Assembly (NCBI GenBank): GCA_025175895.1
Contig: CM045990.1
Location: forward strand, 1,488,001 to 1,552,000
Direction: 5' to 3'
Length of the DNA stretch: 64,000 nucleotides
From: Wurfbainia villosa
Lineage: Eukaryota > Streptophyta > Magnoliopsida > Zingiberales > Zingiberaceae
Shown here: positions 51,639 through 63,625 of the stretch, piece after piece
Layout of the letters: each line of letters begins with the position of its first letter
Numbering within the stretch: position 1 is the first letter of the stretch
Program-made: the position numbers and the translations under genes
The notes under the pieces: generated by a model
Told to the model about the DNA's origin: nothing
The model's database searches: none
Seen by the model: the letters and a program-made list of their open reading frames with translations, nothing else

Positions 51639-51686
51639 TTTGAAAGTTGCTTGTTGTGGCGGTTAGTCCTCGACAAGCTTTCCTTG

Positions 51687-51698
51687 GCTCTGATACCA
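51687..51698 (-). other. tRNA-iMet primer binding site, element G
   Basis: Minus-strand TGGTATCAGAGC lies two bases from the 5' LTR. Confidence 0.93.
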
Positions 51699-51700
51699 CT

Positions 51701-52901
51701 TGTTGGGAGATCGGGATGGCCGGCTAGACGGGGGTGAATAGCCCTCTTACGATGGATGTCGTAATTTGCTCGTCTACAATTAGATTAGCGCAAGCAGAAT
51801 ATACAAATACAAATAGACAAAACAGAAGATAAACAATAAAACAATCGCTAACACGATGGTATAACGTGGTTCACGGCTATGCCACTAATCCACGGTCCGA
51901 TTCGTCCACGGTGAATCACTCCTCCAAAGCCAATCACTATTGGTCTCTCCTTTGCACCAAGCTAGGTGGAGGTAACCTTTACAAACAAGATCACTCTTCT
52001 TACAATAAGAATGGATTAAAAGCAAGTAAGAAGAGTTTAGAGCTTGTGGGGCACTTGGATGGTCGTTTTGAGTAAGAGCATTAGCCCCCCAAAGCTCCAC
52101 ACCCTCTCTTTTTATAGAGAGGAGGCTTTTCTTCCCGTTGGTCGCCACCAGTCGACTGCCGCCACTACAACGGTCTCCGAACACGTCGGATCCCAACCAT
52201 TGTAGTCCAACGAAACACTTAGCGATCGATGGACCTCATCGATCATTGCACCTCCGTAGTCGATCGATCGGCTATGAGCGGTTCGTGGCTAAACCTTTCT
52301 ACGATCACGCCTTCGATGACGATGGTCTTGGTAATCGATCGGTCCACATATGGCGGATCGCGCCTCAAAATAACTCGAACTACATTCGACTCGAGCAATG
52401 ACGATCGGCCGTGTGAAACTCAAACTTAATATAAGTTTGAGCTTCCGACGGTCGGGTAAACCTTAACCCTTGCGGTCAAGTCTCCGACACTCAGCCATTC
52501 GGCCAAGTTCACCTAATGAGCTACTTACATTTCACTCATTCTCTCATCTCACTCGAAGTCCCTCGCCGAAGCTCTCTTCGTTCGCGGCCACGTCCCTCGG
52601 CAGCATCAGGCGCATGGCTCTGCAATGCTCCTTCGCGTCTCTTGCCTCCGAAGTCTGCTTCCTTGGCTTCACTTCAAGTCATCTCATCCGGCGGTCCCTC
52701 GGCAGCATCAAGTGCACGACTCTGCAATGCTCCTTCTCCGACTCAGGCACGAGGTTGTGAGGGTGAACCCGCCAAGGCTCCATGTGCGAATTACTAAGTC
52801 TTGCAAGACTCCAACACACATATAAAATAACAATACCAACCTAACTTAAACCCTTTGCCACACACATCAAAACTTTATCATGGCAAGAGATTGCCCTAAC
52901 A
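51701..52901 (-). mobile_element. Element G 5' LTR
   Basis: 1201 bases, 70 shorter than the 3' LTR; nearly all the difference lies in 52140-52410. TATAAAAA at 52116-52109. The remainder, including the CACACATCAAAAC end region, is almost identical to 47371-48641. Confidence 0.9.
52140..52410. repeat. Palindrome zone of element G 5' LTR, collapsed
   Basis: One CAGTCGACTG remains at 52149-52158. Other positions equivalent to intact copies in the 3' LTR now read CGATCG, CGATC or GATCGATCG (for example 52220-52245 and 52258-52270). Confidence 0.8.
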
Positions 52902-55480
52902 CTTTGTAGATTTGGGTTTACCCCAAATTATTATAATTGGACATGTCATGGTGAACCTTTTATATCCGATGAAGAGGTTGGATGAAACATACAAAGGACA
53001 GTTAGTGGAGATCAAAGATATTATGATCAACTCAATCCATATCAGAGGATGATAGTTGATGCAGTTTGTTATAATTTGAATACCAAATCGAACGCTGCAA
53101 GTTATAGTTATCCTCAAACATTTAAACACATGTATACCAATTATTCATCGCCATTGGAGGAGGTAGAAGTGACAAGTGTTCATGAAAATGTATACAATGA
53201 ACTATATCTCAAATTTCAAGAAGTGTTGAGAGATGCAGATGAACCCATATGGTCTAGTTGTGACAGTCACACTAAATTATCATTAATCGCAAGATTGTTG
53301 AATATTAAAGATGAGCATAATGTGTCTGAAGATTGTTTTAATGATTTCGTTCAAGTTATTGGAGAAGTATTGCCGCGTGATAACATAATGCCTAATGATT
53401 TTTACAGTATGAAAAAACTTGTGAAAGAATTAGGTCTTCCGGTGGAAAGAATTGATGTTTGCATAGATGGTTGTATGCTATATTAGGGAGATAATGCAGA
53501 TGCAGAGATTTGTAAATTCTGTAATCAATGTAGGTACAAGAGTACCATGATATTGAATCGTAATAAGCAACATAAATCATACAGACAAATGTTCTATTTG
53601 GCTTTAACTCCTAGATTGCAAAGGCTTTATGCATCAAAGGTCACTATTGAACACATGGCTTGGCATGCAAATCATGAAACAAAGGTAGGGGCTAATGTGT
53701 CATCCATTAGATGAAGAGGCATGGAAAATTTTGATATAACATATCTTGAGTTTGCGATTGAGACTCGAAACATTAGGTTGGGTCTATATGCTGATGGATT
53801 TGCTTTATTTGGCAAATCAGGAAGAACTTATTCTTGCTGGCCAATTATCTTAACTCCGTATAATCTTCCACTCGGTATGTGTATGAAAATATCGCATATG
53901 TTTTTAACATTGATTGTTCATGGCCCTCATAATCCCAAGAAGTTAATAGATGTTTACATGCAACCACCGATTACAGAGCTGAAACAACTATGAGATGAGG
54001 GTGTTTCTACATATGATATCCATACGAATCAGATGTTCATAATGAGAGGTGCGCTTCTTTGGACCGTAAATGATTTTTTGGCTTATGGTATGTTATTGGG
54101 ATGGAGTACCGCTAGGATTTTAGGATGTCCAATATGTATGGAGAGATCAAAGTCATTCAGATTGAAACATGGAAAGAATCCAAGTTATTTTGATTGTCAT
54201 AGATAATTTTTACCACCAAATCATAAATTCAGAAGACACAAAGAAGAATTCACTAAGAAAAGAATTGAAAGAACACTTCCACCATTGAAATTAAACGGTG
54301 AATGTTTATGGCATAGAGTGCTTAACTTTCCCTTTGTTGTTGAAGAACCAAATGTTACAATATATGGCTATAGAAGTATTCATAAATGGACTAAACAGAG
54401 TATTTTTTGGAATTTACCGTATTGGAAGAGTAATTTGATTCATCACAATCTCGATGTAATGCATATTGAGAAGAATATTTTTGATAATCTAATAAATACA
54501 ATGATGGATATTATTAGAAAAATAAAAGACAATCTGAATGTAAGAAAAGATATGCGTCTCATCTGTACCCACTCTTGATGTCGATGAAAATTGTAGGGGA
54601 CCAAACCCAAAAGAAATTTATACATTGAATAAGGATCAGAGACAGATTATTTGTGAATGGCTGAAATCATTGAGATTTTCTGATGGTTATGTCTCTAATC
54701 TTGAAAGATGTGTCGATTTGAAGAAATGCAAATTGATTAGTTTGAAATGTCATGACTGTCATATATTCATGGAAAGACTAATTCTTGTTACATTTAAGGA
54801 AATATTGCCAAATTTTGTATGGGGTGCAATTACAGAATTAAGCATTTTCCTTCATGATATTTGCTCGACAGTATTGAGTCATTCACACATGGAGACATTA
54901 GAGAGAGATATTCCAATAATTTTGTGTAACTTAGAAAGAATATTTCCAACGTCATTTTTCGATTCCATGGAACATCTTTTGATTCACTTATCATACGAGG
55001 CCAAAGTTGTAGGTCATGTTCAATTTCGATGGATGTATCCATTTGAAAGGTGAACTTTTCATTTTCATTGATCATTGTTACTAGATTTGATTATTTTTAG
55101 TATAAGTTAATTTCTAATATATTTTGTTTTATTACTATTAGATTCCTCTATCACTTGAAGAAAAAGGTGAAAAATAAGGCACATGTTAAGGCTTCTATTA
55201 TTAATGCATATATTGTGGAGGAAGTTACAACTTTTGCATCATATTATTTTGAACCTCACTTTCAATGCAAACGACGGAGAGCAGGAAGAAATGATGAGGG
55301 TCCTATTGATCCAAATTTGAATTCATTCTCAATTTTTAACTATCTTGGTCGATAGAGTGGATCTTGTACACGTAGATACTTAACTGGTAAAGAATGGTGA
55401 GCATCCCATACATATATTTTACTGAATTGTCCAGAAGTAACGTCGTATTTCGAGTTACGTAACGTCATATTTCGAGTTAG

Positions 55481-55504
55481 TATATATATATATATATATA
55501 TATA
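55481..55504. repeat. (TA)n microsatellite in a transposase intron
   Basis: About 12 TA units, directly after two near-identical 20-base copies of ACGTC(G/A)TATTTCGAGTTA at 55439-55479. Confidence 0.9.
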
Positions 55505-56335
55505 ATTTTGTATTTCATATATCATAAAAAAAATTTGTATTATATTTATTTTTATGACAGGAATTTTCAAACCCTATATTCGGAGCTCCCAGAGCATAAG
55601 TTTGATCGTTTTTCGATGACGAATTTCCACCATTGTCCAAAAAATATATAAGTATGTTATAATAATCAATTGGTTAAATATTGACTTTAACACATATTTA
55701 TTTGACTTTAGGTTCATGATAATCAAGCTCACATTGATCAAGAATTGATAAACCATTTGTCATGGGGTCCAAAATCAATGGTGAAAACTTGGCTGATATA
55801 TTTTATAAACGGATATAATTTTCATACTAAAAAATATGGGATACACAAAACTACAATGAATATTAGGGTTTGTGTTCAGTCATCCAAGGATGGAGGTGCA
55901 ACAAATAATTTTTATGGTTTGTTGGATGAAATTTTAGAGGTAGAGTACCCTGGCTTAGATTTGTGAGTTGTTTTATTTATGTGTCATTGGTTTGACCCTA
56001 TCAAAGGCATGAAGGTGCATCCACAAATAAATCATAAAAAATTTTACAAGAGGTATGAACCATTTGTGTTAGCACAACAAGCGATTCAAGTATTTTATGT
56101 TTCATATCCTAGTTTGAGATGTGAAAAAATTGATTGGTGGGTTGTTTGTAAAACAAAAGCACGGAACAAAATTGAGGAATGTTAAGAAGACATAGCATAT
56201 CAACAAGATGAAGTTATCAATATATTTTAGTTAGAAGAATATAATATTTCAACATTACAAGATCCCAACGGCATAGTAATAGATGATGATGCAAGTGAAA
56301 TAAATGAAGATGAAGATGAGGAATTTAATTTAAAG

Positions 56336-56402
56336 GATGACAATGACGGTGACGATGACGATGACGATGACGATGATGATGACGATGACGATGAGGATGA
56401 TG
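56336..56402. repeat. GAC/GAT trinucleotide repeat, codes for poly-Asp
   Basis: This imperfect triplet repeat gives the acidic tail of the CACTA transposase; the reverse frame gives an irrelevant poly-Ser ORF. Confidence 0.9.
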
Positions 56403-56559
56403 AAATTGAAGAGACGTATGATGATGATGAAAATGACAATGAGGACTTCGATTTATGAATATCGGTAACTTTTATTCGGTATCAATTATGTTTCTATTTA
56501 CTATCTTATTCTAAATTTCATATATTTGATATATTAATTTTTGTTTCTAATAATTATTA

Positions 56560-56805
56560 CTATTGATAGTTTTGACGTGGTGGTCATAGACGGAGTAGTG
56601 ATGGACGATCACACTCTTCCTCTGCTTCTGCTCCTGCACAGTCTGATTCTCTTGTAGGAAATGTGCCTGCAGCTCATTCTCCAGTTGCAGGATCTTCTAG
56701 TTCTCATGCTAATGTATCTTCTCCAGTACAACAATCACTTATTGAGAGAGAAGATATGCGAGAGTTGATATCCCTTCACGGAGATTCGTACGTATTCCAG
56801 TTTTA
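56560..56805 (+). pseudogene. Start of a second CACTA gene (TNPA-like), truncated
   Basis: An open stretch rich in Ser, Ala and Pro (GGHRRSSDGRSHSSSAS, then SPVQQSLIEREDMRELI) follows the transposase by about 100 bases. Position and composition fit the N-terminus of the DNA-binding partner protein of CACTA elements. No diagnostic domain is visible before the gypsy LTR at 56866 cuts the element. Confidence 0.45.
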
Positions 56806-56865
56806 AATTTTTAATGTTTTTAATAAGATATGTTTTCTTATAAATATCTAACATTGTTTGTTTTT

Positions 56866-58820
56866 TGTCACGCTCCGAGAGGGGGTATTGTTCGACGAAA
56901 ATCGAATAGCAACTCCCCTGTGCTGCGGACAATTAAAACCTGTATACAAGGGTCACACGACCCACTATATATCGGCCAACATGGACGGAACATAACGCAC
57001 CATAATACATATAATATATGGACCTTGGGCCAACAACCAAAGTAAATAAGAAGCCTAAAACCTCTAGACTTATCTCTTCTGCCATCTGAGCAGGAATACA
57101 CAACCACACACAAAACCAAAACAAATTGAACCAAAAGTCCATAAGGACATAATCAAGTACCACCAAAACAACCATGAGTATAAAATACTATAAGTTTAAA
57201 ACATAGAATACTAGTGATAAAAATACAAAAAATTGAAATCAAAATAACAGAGTCGTCAGATCAGGGGACTGGCAATTGGACCCTCCGGAAGGCTTCATCC
57301 TGAAATAAAATAGATATCAACGGAGTGAGTAAAACTCAGCGGATATCTAATAGTCATGCATAGTAAACTATAAGTAGCAATAATAATCATACTGGTACAG
57401 TTTCTCGATAAAAATACATACATGAAACTGTACATACCAGAATCACCTAAGCTGACATAAAATGCATCCATACAAGAAGATGTAGAATCACCAAAACAAA
57501 CTACATAATATCTCCTGTATGTGCATGACAATCATATGCAACAACCAAAAGTGCAACAAGCAATGCATTTAGTAAAAGCGTATGCACATGATGCAATGAC
57601 ATGTGTCACCCCTGACGCTAGTCAAGCCACCGATAGGTCATGTGTGTTGGTCGAGTGGGTAAGACTGTGACAACTGTGCACTCTGTCGTTACTACACCTA
57701 TGTGACCGAGTGGATAGGATGTCGGCGGAGTATCACCCTCTTATCCCATGTATATATATAGGGGACATCACCTCGTCTCATCTCCTCATCTCACAACGAA
57801 GGAGGGATCCCTGTCTGCTACCACGCCGCAATACTAATATCCTGAGCGATCACCGTGGAGCCCTGATTGAGCAACTACACACACCCTCCTAAAATACCAC
57901 TAACTCACGAGTGGTTGTGTGTGTGGATAATGTAACTGACGATGGGCTCAACTACCAAGTAGTATCACCTCCTATCGAGGAGCCGATGATCGCCAGTCAT
58001 GCAATAATGCAAGATGGTGCATGTCACTAATGCACGATACACCTGTCAATCCATGGCTACCTATGGTATGTACCAATAGGAGCCCATACTAAATAACCTA
58101 AGTACATAAGTCTATGTACATATACAAGGTATATCCATTATTCATTTAATGCCCAGTATGTAAGATATGTCACTACTCTTAGTGCCAAATAAACAAATGA
58201 CAAGTATCAAAATGAAAGAGCACCAATATAATAAGCATATGAAAAGGCTACAACACGTACTAGGTAGTGACACACCATGGCAGTTAAAAGCATAGAAAAC
58301 TATTACTAGCTATAATAAATGATGCACAACAATATGACAATATCTAAAAGAAGATAAGTCAAAAATACCCGCCTGCTATGAAGAATACCAACTATCTTTA
58401 CGCCCGTGGACCTGTCTCGTGACCGAAACCTACATATAACATAATTACCATTAAGTTCTAGCACACATGACAACGCTTTAATCAGATCCTACATCGCTCT
58501 TGTAATCATCTCAATTTACCAACTACAAATTTAAAATCCCGATTAACAGCCCTTTACAACCCTAGTTCTGACGATCAACAACCTGCATCCGGTCACCAAC
58601 AACCTCCAAAATCGAGCACCATCACCGACAAAAACACTGAATGGCAGACACAAGAAGAAGAAATTGGAATCTATTCCTAAATGTGCATCTTCACCAGCAT
58701 GTATGAAGATGATATACAACCAAATACAAAATGCATAGTACAATCAAATGCAACATCACAATAAGCATATATATATATACTGCATCTATATATATATATA
58801 TATACTAATCATAATCATCC

Positions 58821-58852
<32 letters not shown>

Positions 58853-59092
58853 ATATGCAAAAATGTCATAAATCACAGCAATGCAGCATGCATAGTCATG
58901 CCGGCTCACCCTAAAGCTACCATGACCCCAGTGTGGACTCGGTGGCTCGACATGACAACTGTATCAACTCAACACCAACCACTACTCTCGAATGGCCGAG
59001 TGGGCAGTATGATCAAGTAGCATATAAGTGTAAAGAGCAAGTTACTCGATGGGGGTCCCTGTTGTTGGCCACTCCGACAGTCACTACCCATG
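56866..59092 (-). mobile_element. Ty3/gypsy-type LTR L, minus strand
   Basis: It begins TGTCACGCTCCGAGAGGGGG on the plus strand, the complement of the CTCGGGGCGTGACA end of LTR J. Blocks match J in inverse order: 57600-57730 with 60910-61050, and 58370-58440 with 60370-60460. It is inserted in CACTA element K. The far end was not resolved, because the last 300 bases (58880-59092) look rearranged. No PBS or ORF is seen, so it is a solo LTR or a fragment. Confidence 0.6.
58766..58850. repeat. Compound (TA)n microsatellite
   Basis: Three TA runs are separated by short unique sequence. Confidence 0.9.
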
Positions 59093-61804
59093 TGTTAAAT
59101 ACAGAAAATTTAAAATATAAATTTAATGGCCAAAATTTAGGAAAAATAATCCTGGGAATTATTTTGGGATTTTTGGAGAATTTTAGGAATTTTTCCAGAA
59201 TTTTTCTAGATTTAAAAACGGGGTTTGTATGAGATTTAAGGGGGTAATTAAAGTTATGGAATAACTAAACCTAATCTAGGTTTAGTGGTTTTTAATTGAA
59301 CCGGCCCGTGATTAAAAATCAACCCAAGTTATATAAACATCTAAACCTAGGTTTCATATTTCGTTATCCGCCCGAGCCTTTCCCCCTTTCTCGCGTCCAT
59401 CGCAACCGCAACCATCGAACCACCGCCACCGCTGTTTCCTCGTGCCGGTAGCCATCGGAATCAGCAGCCAACGGCCAGTCTGGGGCCACCGAATCACTGC
59501 TTCTTCCTCGATCGCGAGCACCGATGCCGCCGCACTTCCCTTTCCTCGTAGCCACCACGCCTGCCGCCTTCCTCTGCCCGCTGCCTCGCACCACGGATGC
59601 ACAACACCGCCACCAGCGCTCTATTTCCTCTCTCAACCCTCTCGTCCGATCGCCGCATTCGAGATGCACACGCCATCGCCGGCTCATTCGAGATCACGTC
59701 GCTGCCTGCAGTCACATTCGCGGCCGCCGCCGCGCCGGTTCGATGACTCGTCAATTTGTTCAAAGGTAATGATTGTTTGATTAATCGATGGTTGTTGCTT
59801 CATGTTAATTAGTCTGTTAGCTAATTAACTAATTTGGTTAATCAAAGTAAGGGATTAATCGCTTAAAAATAATGGAGTTAATCTGATTAATCTATTTAAT
59901 TGGACAGTACCGGTGGAAAAGAGCAGCTCGTGGAAGGAAGCAGTTTTCTCCGATTTGTGCCGGAGGTTGGTGAGGGTTGTGCCATGGGGGCCTGGACGTT
60001 CCGACAATAGATGGGGTCTCCGACCTTGGTTCTAGTGGCATGATCTGATCTGTGAGCGATCAAGCGATTTAAAGGGGTAAGACTCTTTATCTTTTGATTT
60101 GTTGCTGTGAGTGAGAGGAGAGGACTCGTTTGGGCTGTTTTGGTGAATAGAATAGGTTGTGCGATTTTGTTTGGATATGATATACATGATTATAGGGGTT
60201 GTAAAATCATATTTGCTTAATTAGATGAAACGATAGTTATATTAGGTGGGATAACTAGATCAATCTAGTTGACCGGGATTTTTATTTAGCATTTGGGTTA
60301 ATAGGTTTAAGTCCAAAAATCGGCTTAGGATTTGATTTGATAGTGGATCATATTTTAGTGCTTAACAATAGTTATGTTGTATGCAGGTTTCGGTCATGAG
60401 GCAGGTTCACGGTCGTGACGATTTGGTTCTTTTATGGATATTTTATCAGGCGGGTATTTTGACTTATCTTTTAGATATAGTCAAGTTTATATGCCTAGTA
60501 TGTTTTTGTGCCTACTAGATACATGCATTTGATCTATATGATTATATCTTCCCTGTTTTATTTCGATCGTAGTTACTTGGATCATGGATATGCACTTATT
60601 GATTGTGCATATTATTCGGATAGGTATTTTTAGTTGGATTTACATGCTTTAGTATCATGCACCATCTTGCATGATTGCATGCTGGTTGGACGGTGTTCCT
60701 TTATAGTTGAGCCCGCAGCTAGTTACATGGCCTGCACACACTGCCACTCATGGGTTAGTGGTACATTAGGAGGGTGTGTGCAGTTGCTCTGTCAGGCTCC
60801 GCTGGTCCGCTCATGGGTAGCAATGAGGCAGCGTGGTAGCGGGCAGGGATCCCTCCTCTGGTCTATGACGCCGAGAGATGAGAGCTTAGCTCCCCCACTC
60901 TGTTTGGGGTAGGAGGATAGGTGTACTCCGACAGCATCCTATCCACTCGGTCACTCAGGAGCAGTGATGGCAGAGTGCACAGTTGTCATAGCCCTACCCA
61001 CTCGGCTTCACCATCGCGTGTGAGGCGGCTGACTAGCGTCAGGGGTGACCATGTCATTTGCACGGCATGCACTTTGCATGAATAGCAATTGTATTGTGTT
61101 TGCTACATTTTTATTGCTGCTTTGGATGTTGCATATGATTGCCATGCATACAGGATACATATTTGTTTATGGTGATGACTTGATTACTTCTAGTATGGCA
61201 CATGCTCCTATATCAGGGTAGGAGAATCAGGTAAGTACAATCCTTTTGTATTTCTTTCTTGCATACCCTATATATGTGAGACTGTACTTGCATGATTAGT
61301 ATTGTTAGCTATATCTTACTTTGCATATCGACCATATCCGCTGAGTTCTTTGAACTTACCCCGTTGATTTATTTTTATTTCAGGATGAAGCTGTCAGGAG
61401 AGTCCAGCTGTCAATCCCCCTCGTCAAAATGGATAGGTTTTATTGGTCTTATGGTTTTGGATATTTTGATTAGAATATATGTTTAGGACTGGAGTTGGAT
61501 ATTTGTACCTGTGGATGTATTGGTATGTCTTTAGGGACCTTTGATCGGATTTATTTCGATTGGTTTTGGTTGGGTATTCCTGCCCAGATGGCAGAAGGGG
61601 TAAGTCTAGTTAGTGTAGACTTTTGTTTACCTTGATTTGTTGGCCTGAGGCCTATTTTATTACCTGTGTGTGATGTTTGGATTTCGGTCGTGTTGACCGA
61701 TGTATAGTGGTCGTGTAGGCCTTGTATGAAAATTGGTATTGTCACCCGTACAGGGGAGATGCTGCCGGATTTTTGTCTGGCGGGGACTCCCTCGGGGCGT
61801 GACA
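59093..61804 (+). mobile_element. Element J 5' LTR (Ty3/gypsy type)
   Basis: It starts TGTTAAAT and ends GCGTGACA, about 2.7 kb, followed by a PBS. It includes a GC-rich transcribed-looking segment at 59360-59765 that ends AAAGGTAATG, and a TATGCAGGTTTC site at 60380, which together look like an intron inside the LTR leader. Overlapping small ORFs on both strands in the GC-rich segment are not supported as genes. The start coordinate is uncertain by a few bases. Confidence 0.65.
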
Positions 61805-61811
61805 ATTTATT

Positions 61812-61823
61812 TGGTATCAGAGC
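61812..61823 (+). other. tRNA-iMet primer binding site, element J
   Basis: TGGTATCAGAGC lies seven bases after the LTR end. Confidence 0.92.
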
Positions 61824-63009
61824 GTAGGTTTTCGAGTTCCTTAGGGTCTTTGGGTTTTCGGAGTTTGCCATGTTTGGCAGGTTAACTGGGGTATTTTCGG
61901 ATTGGTACGGATTTTCGACGATATTTATGTTTCGGAAATTCGAGGTATTATTGACGAGGTCAATTTGGGGGATTTGGCGGTGACAAGACATCTCCAGACG
62001 GCTAATAGGTAAATAAATTCTAGAAAATTTTCTAGATTAAGTACATATTTGTATTGGTTATATTCATTATGCGGTTTACTTAGGTGGTATCATGTTTTGT
62101 CTAGTATTGTTCTAACATTATATCTGTTAGACTGTTAGATTTTTAGGTTGTTGGTTTATCGTTAGCATATGGTTATTAATTGCTATTACTGCTATATGTA
62201 GCTAGTTACCATTGTGATATAAATGATTAGATATCATTGGTAGATGTTTACCTCTTACTTTTTGGACTAGTATGAGGATTTGACTAGTATTGGGATTAGA
62301 CTAGTTGAATAATATGACTAAGATGGATAAATTCATAGAAGGTATACATATAGGTTCTTGAACTCTCTAGATCCTAGTGCATGATGACATGATTACATTG
62401 CTTACGTAGTTTAGGATATATATAGGCACCTGATGCTTTATTGAGTATTGCCTTGACTTTGATCTGGCATGACCCTTTGGTTATACCTTAAGTAATTTCA
62501 GCCATTGATTCCCGTTAGTATGACTATGCTGTCGTTTATTAGACAGTGTGTTATATGTTTATAGGGTTATGTGTTTTTGCGGTGGCTACCATGATTAAGA
62601 CTAGTAGAGATAGAATAACTTAGATGAGGTCATTCTGTAGAAGCGGATCTCAGGAATGAAACAAAATTAGTGGAACCCTAGGTGTTGGAGCCCTAGGCGT
62701 AATAATCTGGATGTGCTTAATGATATATGTTTATCCATTTACTGTTTCAGTGATATGGTGATCGGACTAGTAGAGTTTGTATGGTTAGGATGCGATTAAT
62801 CCTTACTATATCTCCCATTCTTGGTTGAGAGAGAGTCTGCAGTAGAGTCTCTCTATAGGTAGGTGCTTTGTATATTTGTGGTAAATCATGCCTCCCAATC
62901 ATGGTTGAGATGACCTACTGTAAGGTTATATTCTTGCTTTATTCGTTCAGAGTTGGTGATAATCAGATTCGTATGACGCCTGTAGCTAGATAGCTACTTT
63001 ACATCTTAA

Positions 63010-63625
63010 GTACCCACGAGATCTGTTCGTGGTAGCATGTTGTATCATGCATGATTGAACTGGTAGAATGATATAATTAGGCTTAACCCTCTTGAAGGGC
63101 TTGATAGTAGATTTGTGGTCCTTATTGGCCTTGATAGACGCTTCTTGTTAGCTGGGATGAAACCCTATGATTAATCGTCTCAACATGTTTACGAGTGGAC
63201 TGGACTTATGATTTTTATTGACCTGGATAACCGGATCATGTTAGAAGGGTTGGAGCCCTAGAATTACCCATCTCGACTTATTTATTTATAAGTCTATGAT
63301 CTTTACCGACTTTGGTAAACAGTTCGTATTAGAGGTGTTGAAACCCTTGTTTGACCGCCTCAATGGGTTTAATGGTGGATTGATGATCTTTGTCGACATT
63401 GATAGTTGTTCCATGCTGGATGTATTGGATAACCCTAGACTTAACAACCTAGGATAATCGACTGCCCACGCGACCTATTAGTGGTAGTATGCTAGCGCGT
63501 GCAGTCAATAACTAGATATTAATATATTGTCTATCTATCCACGAGTCTCATTCGTGGTAGCATATAGTTGCGCGTAGACCGTGCTATTGATTGTCGGCCC
63601 ATGGGTTACGTTTGCGGTAGCTCAT
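63010..63625 (+). repeat. Dispersed hairpin motif CCACGAG...TTCGTGGTAGCAT, four copies
   Basis: Copies are near 63014, 63468, 63540 and 63600. In the best ones CCACGA pairs with TCGTGG about ten bases later; the others carry substitutions. Confidence 0.6.
63100..63450 (+). repeat. Four degenerate tandem units of about 88-93 bases
   Basis: Units share the order TGATCTTTA-TTGAC-TTGATAA...TTAGA-GGGTTGAAACCCTA...GACCGTCTCAA...TTTA. Unit starts are near 63100, 63188, 63281 and 63368. Confidence 0.7.

Larger units (their letters stand above)
47371..52901 (-). mobile_element. Element G: gag-only LTR retrotransposon with intact Gag, inside the CACTA transposase
   Basis: It is 5531 bases with a perfect 5-base target duplication CTTTG (47366-47370, 52902-52906). 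The minus-strand 5' LTR is 52901-51701, PBS 51698-51687, gag 51638-49905, polypurine tract 48655-48642, and 3' LTR 48641-47371. LTR ends are TGTTAGGG and TCCCAACA. No pol domain is present. The intact gag and near-identical LTR ends suggest a fairly recent insertion. Confidence 0.93.
52902..56457 (+). pseudogene. CACTA transposase (TNPD type), main part: Transposase_21, DUF4218, DUF4216, acidic tail
   Basis: After the CTTTG repeat the reading resumes with RFGFTPNYYNWTCHGE. Open stretches separated by stops and a frameshift (about 54575) give CNQCRYK, the catalytic-domain text LGLYADGFALFG, NLPLGMCMK, GCPICMERSKSF, and LPYWKSNLIHHNLDVMHIEKN (Transposase_21, 53500-54500). DUF4218 covers 54625-55350, with a conserved intron at 55050-55141 that keeps frame (PFER to FLYHL). 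A second intron lies at about 55480-55560. DUF4216 is at 55740-56000 (YGIHKTTMN, NNFYGLLDEILEVEYPG). The gene ends in an Asp/Glu run from a GAT/GAC repeat at 56336-56402. In CACTA elements this protein is the transposase. It is inactive as read. Confidence 0.88.
45235..56865 (+). mobile_element. Element K: CACTA (En/Spm) DNA transposon, 5' part, interrupted by element G
   Basis: It begins CAGTACAAAAATAC, a degraded form of the CACTACAA-type CACTA terminus (my reading). Subterminal GCGACGAA-rich repeats follow (45244-46095), then a GC-rich leader, a decayed TNPD-type transposase gene (47165-56457), and the start of a second gene (56560-56805). It is cut at 56866 by a gypsy LTR, so the 3' terminus and the 3-base target duplication are not in view. 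Confidence 0.72.

Noticed and set aside
56227..56439. Poly-Ser ORF on the minus strand
   Set aside because: It is the antisense frame of the GAC/GAT repeat that codes for the acidic transposase tail.
59354..59780. GC-rich ORFs on both strands
   Set aside because: They overlap in four frames within the gypsy LTR leader; high GC content explains the lack of stops and no domain is recognisable.
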